DNA of 57,398 bases from Actinomycetes bacterium (GTDB lineage Bacteria; Actinomycetota; Thermoleophilia; RBG-16-64-13). Where the stretch lies: positions 1 to 57,398 of the forward strand of contig JAJFUK010000031.1 of the NCBI GenBank assembly GCA_021372435.1, written 5' to 3'. Below are positions 52,920 to 57,398 of this stretch, piece by piece; the first letter of the stretch is position 1, and each line of letters begins with the position of its first letter. The position numbers were made by a program, and so were the translations under genes. Below the pieces are notes generated by a model that was not told where the DNA came from, did not search any database, and saw only the letters and a list, made by a program, of their open reading frames with translations.

Positions 52920-53663
52920 CTAGTCGTAGTAGGCGGGTGCGATCTTCAGACTCTCCAGCAGCGACAGCTCATGCCCGAAGATGAGGAGCGCGCCGGTTTC
53001 CTGAAGGTGTCGCAGCTTCGCGATGGCCTGCACCGCCATCTGGCTGTTCCAGCACATGCCCGGAGGCACGCTGTCGGTGAGGTTCTCCGCCACCTGGACG
53101 GCGTCGCCGGTCAGAACGATCTTCCCCGACCTGGGCAGGTCCACCAAGACGGACTGGTGCCCCTCGGTGTGCCCTTTGGTGTCGAAGCAGACCACCGATC
53201 CATCCTCAAAGACGTCGAAAGCCTCATCGCCGGGCGGCTGCAGGTATCTGAAGCCGCGCGCCGCCAGCAGGTTGTCGAAGTCGTACCCGCGTTCGTAGGC
53301 GTCCGGCCACCAAGCGGCCCGTAGCTCCGACCGCCTGACAATGAAGGTCGCGTCCGGGAAGAGGGTCATGCCCCCCGTGTGGTCAAGGTGCAGATGGGTG
53401 AGCACCACGTACTTGACATCCCCGGGAGCGTAGCCCAGCCGCTGCATCTGCCTGTCGATCCGGTGCGCCGGTTCCACTTCCAGAACCGGATCGCGCGCAT
53501 CGTCGGTATCCACCCCGGTATCGACCACCACCAGCCCCCTCGGGTGGTCGATCAGGAACGAGAAGAGGGGGATCGTGACCGGCCTCCCGAAGTTCCGATC
53601 GGGAGTCAGATGGCTCAGGTCGGGCAGGTGCGCCCGGCCGCCGTCGAAGACATAGAGTTTCAT
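52920..53663 (-). CDS. N-acyl homoserine lactonase-like metallo-beta-lactamase fold hydrolase
   Basis: 247 residues. The two-metal motif is LTHLHLDHTGG (HxHxDH) with third His in KGHTEGHQ, Asp in VLTGDAV and final His in IFGHE, the order of AiiA/AttM-type AHL lactonases; YVFDGG and FSFLIDHPRGLVVVDTG match that subfamily too. Whether the real substrate is an acyl homoserine lactone is unknown; no LuxI/LuxR gene is present in this window. ATG 53663. The gene is last of a minus-strand set with the aldolase and dehydrogenase, 85 bases after the aldolase stop. Confidence 0.85.
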   Translation of the reverse strand: MKLYVFDGGRAHLPDLSHLTPDRNFGRPVTIPLFSFLIDHPRGLVVVDTGVDTDDARDPVLEVEPAHRIDRQMQRLGYAPGDVKYVVLTHLHLDHTGGMTLFPDATFIVRRSELRAAWWPDAYERGYDFDNLLAARGFRYLQPPGDEAFDVFEDGSVVCFDTKGHTEGHQSVLVDLPRSGKIVLTGDAVQVAENLTDSVPPGMCWNSQMAVQAIAKLRHLQETGALLIFGHELSLLESLKIAPAYYD

Positions 53664-53748
53664 GGGCCCTTCACCCCCTGGGCCGCGCGGCCCCGTCGCG
53701 CCGTTCTCCCCCGGCCGGGTGCGACGCTCATCTCCTGACCCGTTCGAT

Positions 53749-54558
53749 TCAACCCCTGACCTCTTCGATGATCTTGCGGCAGGCCTGCATCCAGATGTGG
53801 CTGTCAGGATAGAAGATGACGATCTTCACCCCATTGGCCCGGGCCGTTTCGACTCCGGCGCGATCCGAGGTGGGGAACGCCATGCCCATGATGGGGATAC
53901 CCTTGGCCTCGCAGATGGCCTTCACCTTCTCATTGGCTTCCTTCAGGTAGGGATGGGCCCATTGGACCCTCTCCCCCGGCTCCTTGAGCATGGCGTTGGC
54001 GATGTCGGCTCCCCCTACCCCGACGGCATCCCGGCCCGGTTTGAGCACGGAGATGATCTCCTCGGCATTGTCGATGGCCTCCACGTCCTCCAGGAGCGGG
54101 ATGAACATGATCTGCCGGTTGGAGGCGGCCATATACTCCTCCCAGTTGTCCTGCGAGTATCCGGAGGCGCGGATGGCCGGGCAGATGCCGCACTTGCCCT
54201 CCGGGGGATAATGGCCGGCCACCAGGCCGGCTCTGGCTTCCTCGGCCGTCTTCACATGCGGTACCACGATCCCCTGGGCGCCTGATTCCACAGCCGAACG
54301 GATGAGGAACGCGTCGTTCGCCCCCACCCTGACTAGCGGGCTCAACCCCGAGACCTCGGCGGCCCGGATCAACTGGACCATAGTCTCTGGATTGGTGCGG
54401 TTGTGTTCCATGTCGAGCATGACGAAGTCGAAACCCGCATAGCCCACGATCTCCACCAGGTCGGGGTCGTGGGTGTACATCTGCATGCCCAGTGGGGTCT
54501 CGCCTCCGGCGAGGGCCTCAAGGACCCTGTTAGGTCTGAGGTATGGCTTGAACGTCAT
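53749..54558 (-). CDS. HpcH/HpaI-type aldolase (class II, 2-oxoacid-forming)
   Basis: 269 residues. The fold motifs of the HpaI/GarL branch are seen: GFDFVMLDMEHNRTNPETM (general-base His and metal region), PLVRVGANDAFLIRSAVESGAQGIVVPHV (Arg and barrel strand), FIPLLEDVEAIDNAEEII (Glu metal ligand) and VGVGGADIANAM (Asp). It would cleave or form a 4-hydroxy-2-oxo acid giving pyruvate. The true start is ATG 54558 with AAGGAG; the longer frame crosses the dehydrogenase gene and is not real. It follows the dehydrogenase gene by 71 bases, which include a 10-bp GC hairpin (54587-54596 with 54601-54610), so a short catabolic operon is likely. Confidence 0.9.
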   Translation of the reverse strand: MTFKPYLRPNRVLEALAGGETPLGMQMYTHDPDLVEIVGYAGFDFVMLDMEHNRTNPETMVQLIRAAEVSGLSPLVRVGANDAFLIRSAVESGAQGIVVPHVKTAEEARAGLVAGHYPPEGKCGICPAIRASGYSQDNWEEYMAASNRQIMFIPLLEDVEAIDNAEEIISVLKPGRDAVGVGGADIANAMLKEPGERVQWAHPYLKEANEKVKAICEAKGIPIMGMAFPTSDRAGVETARANGVKIVIFYPDSHIWMQACRKIIEEVRG

Positions 54559-54629
54559 CTTCCTCTCCTTATAATCCACGGGAGCCGGCCGCCGGCCTGC
54601 GCCGGCGGCCGCCCGCATCCGCCGCGCGT

Positions 54630-55739
54630 CTACCTTTCCCGATTGTCGATGGCAGGCTTGATCTCCTTCGCCGACGCCATGTTCGCGAGAGCCTCGTTGA
54701 TGTCTTCGAGCCGGTAGGTACCACTGATGATCTCGCCGAACGGATACTTCTCGCGTTTGGCCTTGAGAAACTGCAGCGCCCGATAGAAATGCACGATGTG
54801 GGCCGACACGCTGCCGACAATGGTGAGCCCCTTCTCGTTGATGCGGCTGGGCATGATGGGGGTGGTGGCGGCCGAGGTCTGACCGAGGATCAGGTACTTC
54901 CCCCCCTTCATGATCATCTCGAGACCTTCCGCGACGGCCGGCGGATAGCCCGAGGCTTCGACCACGTTCTCCGGACCTCTTCCGTGAGTGAGTTCGAGGA
55001 TCATCTGCCGGCGCTCCTCGGCATCCTGGTACTCGTCTATGTCGATGACGTGGTCCGCGCCCCACTTCTTCGCGAGCTCCAGGCGATTCGCCGGCGCCCC
55101 CACCACGATGACGGTACGGGCGCCGCTCTCCCTAGCCACGACCGTGGAGTACAGACCTACGGGACCACAGCCCTGGATGACGAAGTCCTCCATCAGGCCT
55201 ACCTTGCCGAAGCGCTCGTAGCCGGCGATCGCCGTCCGAAAGGCGCAGCCGACCCCGACCGCTTCCTCTTCGGCGAGTTCGTCGGGGACTTTCACGACAT
55301 TGGTCTTGGGGGTCACGTACTCATATTCGGCGAACCCGCCCCGCAGCGCACTCGGCGGGGCCCAGCCATAGCCGGACCTCTTAGCGCACAACACCGGATC
55401 GCGTTCGATCTGACACCAGTAGCATTCTCCGCAATCGGCATGCGCCCACATGATGCGGTCGCCCACCTTGAGCGGTTCACCCGCGGCATCGATGACCCGG
55501 CCCTCACCGAGCCTGACGATGCGCCCTATGGTCTCGTGGCCCTGGATATTCGGGAGCGGGCTCTTGATGGTGAGCTCGCCCCTCTGCTGATGCACGTCGG
55601 TGCCGCAGATGCCGGCCATCTCCACCTTGACAAGGATCCCTCCACGCTCCACCTCGGGCACCGCGACTTCCTGGATCTCCAGAGGCCTGCCGTACTCCAC
55701 CAGCACCGCGGCCCTGCATGTCTTCGGGATCTCGACCAT
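54630..55739 (-). CDS. Zinc-dependent medium-chain alcohol/polyol dehydrogenase
   Basis: 369 residues. Catalytic zinc site GICGTDVH and GHETIGR, structural zinc cysteines in CGECYWCQIERDPVLC, Rossmann region VIQGCGPVGLYSTV. Likely oxidises a secondary alcohol or sugar alcohol with NAD(P). ATG 55739 is chosen with GGAG eight bases before; an in-frame GTG 55748 lies too close to that site. It heads the minus-strand dehydrogenase-aldolase-lactonase set; a joint catabolic function is plausible but unproved. Confidence 0.93.
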   Translation of the reverse strand: MVEIPKTCRAAVLVEYGRPLEIQEVAVPEVERGGILVKVEMAGICGTDVHQQRGELTIKSPLPNIQGHETIGRIVRLGEGRVIDAAGEPLKVGDRIMWAHADCGECYWCQIERDPVLCAKRSGYGWAPPSALRGGFAEYEYVTPKTNVVKVPDELAEEEAVGVGCAFRTAIAGYERFGKVGLMEDFVIQGCGPVGLYSTVVARESGARTVIVVGAPANRLELAKKWGADHVIDIDEYQDAEERRQMILELTHGRGPENVVEASGYPPAVAEGLEMIMKGGKYLILGQTSAATTPIMPSRINEKGLTIVGSVSAHIVHFYRALQFLKAKREKYPFGEIISGTYRLEDINEALANMASAKEIKPAIDNRER

Positions 55740-55983
55740 CGATACCACTCCTCTGTAGGTGGGCCCCGCATTATCCCGCGGCGGCCTCGTTTGACCACGA
55801 CAAGATTACCCGCAGACCCGTCGGAAGTGGGGCTGCAAGTCCGCGGCCGGCCGTTTCTGCATTTACTGTTGCTAAACCGGGACTGCGAAATACATGTTGC
55901 ACTCCACCGCGGCAACCTGCAGCTTTGTACCTAAGCGGCCTCTTCGGGGTATCCTCGCCCTCATCCGACACCGGGAGGAAAGC

Positions 55984-56640
55984 ATGGGCAGGCGGTCCCT
56001 GATCGTGTACTCGTCGTTCACCGGCAACACCGAGAAGATCGCCGGGCAGTTCGAAAGAACGTTCGAGAAGAACGGCTGGACATGCGACAGCGTGAGGATA
56101 CGCAAGAAAGCAGAGGATATCCTGAACCCTCCGTTTGCCATCGATGAGTACGACTTTCTCTGCGTAGGCTCCGGGATCAGGTCCCACCTCCCCTACAACG
56201 AGACCCTTAACGTGCTTCGCAGGTTAAGACTTGGAACAGACCCAAGGGTCGCCCTCCAGTGGAGAGGCGAGACCATCCCCTATATCACCGCCCCGCTGCC
56301 CGAGAGTCCGCCACCCTTCAGGGACCCCAAGCTCATCGACCGTCACCGGAAGATGGTCCTCAGCCCGGAGTCCCCGAAAGCCATAGTCTTCGTCACCTAT
56401 AGCGGGTACGAGTTCGGCCCCAAGGAAGCGGAGCCCAGCCTCATGCTGCTGGCGCTGGAAGTCGAACATCTCGGTTTCGAATGCCTCGGGAGCTTCTGCT
56501 GCCCGGGCAGGTTCCTCGACGACCCGACGCCGCGCGCCTATCACGGCGACATACGGGATCGGCCCAACGAGAAGGACCTGCTGAAGGCCGAGCTGTTCAT
56601 CGAGGAGAAGCTCGAGCAGATCGCCGACCGCGCAGGGTAG
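55984..56640 (+). CDS. Flavodoxin-family protein
   Basis: 218 residues. The FMN phosphate loop is at the start: IVYSSFTGNTEKIA, a classic flavodoxin T/S-x-T-G-x-T pattern. The middle (about 70-130) is an insertion with FRDPKLIDRHRKMV, and later VFVTYSGYEFGP corresponds to the second flavin-contacting strand. It is longer than the 140-170 residue carriers, so it may be an enzyme of the flavodoxin fold rather than a plain carrier. ATG 55984 follows GGGAGG. Divergent from the dehydrogenase gene. Confidence 0.88.
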   Translation: MGRRSLIVYSSFTGNTEKIAGQFERTFEKNGWTCDSVRIRKKAEDILNPPFAIDEYDFLCVGSGIRSHLPYNETLNVLRRLRLGTDPRVALQWRGETIPYITAPLPESPPPFRDPKLIDRHRKMVLSPESPKAIVFVTYSGYEFGPKEAEPSLMLLALEVEHLGFECLGSFCCPGRFLDDPTPRAYHGDIRDRPNEKDLLKAELFIEEKLEQIADRAG

Positions 56641-56750
56641 ACGAGCCCCGCAGACCGCGCACGTGGCCCAGCCGGAGGGTCGCCCACGATATGAGGACGT
56701 ACGAGGGAGACCAAGCTCAGCGCGGGCCTGCAGCGGCCGGGTGCTGTGTC

Positions 56751-57398
56751 CTACCCCTTGACCTGCACTATCAGCTTGTAGGCGCCGCCCAGATCCCGCT
56801 CGTCCAGCAGATTCCTAAGCACGGTCGCCTGCCGGTCGGCCTCCAGTGTATCCGAGGCGGTCTCCGCCGTGCCGTCGTCGAGCGCCAGTAACTCATCCTC
56901 TGCCCCTCCCCCGCGCAAGAACGCGGCCAGGTTGGTGAAGAGGACGGTCTCGAAACCCTCAAGCCGCCCATGAAGGTCAAGGGCGGCCAAGTCGACGTCG
57001 GCGGTGAGGTCCTGCCGCCCCGCGCGGGCAAGAGGATCTGTCCCCATCTGATGCTTGAAGTAGCCACGGACGGTCCGCCGCCGCAACGTACAGGCCGCGG
57101 GACCCCCGGCCCGGCAAATCCCCGTCGAGACCGCGTCCACGCCTGGGAACCACTCTCCGTAGTCGATGTTGACGAAGCTCCCGGAGGGCATCAGACGGGC
57201 CGCCTGCCGGGTCAGATCGCCGAGAGCCGGGAAGATCTCCAGGAAGCCGTCCGCGGTGAAGGTCCCCAAGCGCCGCGGGTCGAGTGTGCCGAAGAGAAGC
57301 TCGGTCTCAGCCGCCGCCTCGTCCGACACGTTGCCCCAGGTCTGCGCGAGGCTCTGACACGCGACCTGTACGTAGACCTCGCGCAGGACCCCTCCTTC
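56751..57398 (-). CDS. MidA/COG1565 SAM-dependent methyltransferase, C-terminal part
   Basis: The reading frame enters at the window edge, so the N-terminal half with the SAM-binding motif is outside. Visible 215 residues include GVLREVYVQV, SFVNIDYGEWF and the GYFKHQMGTDPLARAGRQDLTADVDLAAL block that closely resembles the MidA family end (HDPL..PG.QDLTAHVDF). The human homologue NDUFAF7 methylates an arginine of complex I; the bacterial target is unknown. GTG at 57329 is only an internal start candidate, not the true one. Confidence 0.8.
   Translation of the reverse strand, partial: EGGVLREVYVQVACQSLAQTWGNVSDEAAAETELLFGTLDPRRLGTFTADGFLEIFPALGDLTRQAARLMPSGSFVNIDYGEWFPGVDAVSTGICRAGGPAACTLRRRTVRGYFKHQMGTDPLARAGRQDLTADVDLAALDLHGRLEGFETVLFTNLAAFLRGGGAEDELLALDDGTAETASDTLEADRQATVLRNLLDERDLGGAYKLIVQVKG

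Noticed and set aside
52920-53663. Evidence for quorum sensing from the lactonase-like gene
   Set aside because: The fold is shared by many lactonases and hydrolases, and no signal synthase or LuxR regulator lies in the window.

Overview
The window is a GC-rich, densely coded bacterial chromosome segment of 57.4 kb with about 40 genes. No rRNA, tRNA, phage, IS or CRISPR locus was recognised. Redox and energy genes point to an anaerobic or microaerophilic lineage: a ferredoxin:thioredoxin reductase catalytic subunit, a rubredoxin, a flavodoxin, a membrane pyrophosphatase and a 2-hydroxyacyl-CoA-dehydratase-type activase. Together with GC content, GTG starts, the MmpL-type transporter and the Thr-rich lipoprotein linker, I lean towards a deep-branching Actinobacteriota or a similar high-GC phylum. 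This is inference, not proof.

Layout. 1-2.5 kb: end of a glutaredoxin gene overlapping an FTR catalytic subunit, then serA. 2.7-7.9 kb: a BMP-type (nucleoside/purine-like) ABC importer with lipoprotein, double ATPase and two permeases. 8-21.4 kb: a nitrogen-assimilation block of gltB-gltD, an odd PEP/pyruvate-binding kinase-like protein with a KaiC-like head, and glnA; then a YbjQ protein, a methyltransferase and divergently placed amtB-glnB. 21.6-28.7 kb: a PucR-type regulator, a RidA protein, and a two-gene activase/dehydratase-like pair. 28.7-32 kb: an MmpL-family exporter and a flavin split-barrel protein.

32.1-38.9 kb is a histidine-utilisation operon on the minus strand (hutH-hutI-formiminotransferase-hutU-unknown). 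Its hutH is interrupted by a single in-frame TAG where glutamine is expected, just before the MIO triad, and that triad reads Ala-Cys-Gly instead of Ala-Ser-Gly. 39-46.7 kb carries a KimA-like permease, the pyrophosphatase, a rubredoxin, an ApgM-type phosphoglycerate mutase and an aminotransferase. 46.9-57.4 kb carries an unrecognised Cys-motif/coiled-coil protein, a PPC/DUF296 protein, a c-di-GMP-I riboswitch in a gene-poor kilobase, a NuoF-FeS/GltD fusion, a HIT hydrolase, an AHL-lactonase-like protein, an aldolase, a dehydrogenase, a flavodoxin and the end of a MidA-type methyltransferase.

How the genes fit together: histidine degradation yields ammonia and glutamate, and GS-GOGAT, AmtB and PII form an almost complete ammonia circuit around it. 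PII lacks the tyrosine normally uridylylated and GlnA is of the non-adenylylated length class, so control is probably by ligand binding and transcription. The intergenic DNA is unusual: at least two interspersed palindromic repeat families, a 39-bp tandem array that runs into one of them, and a roughly 55-bp direct repeat bracketing amtB-glnB.
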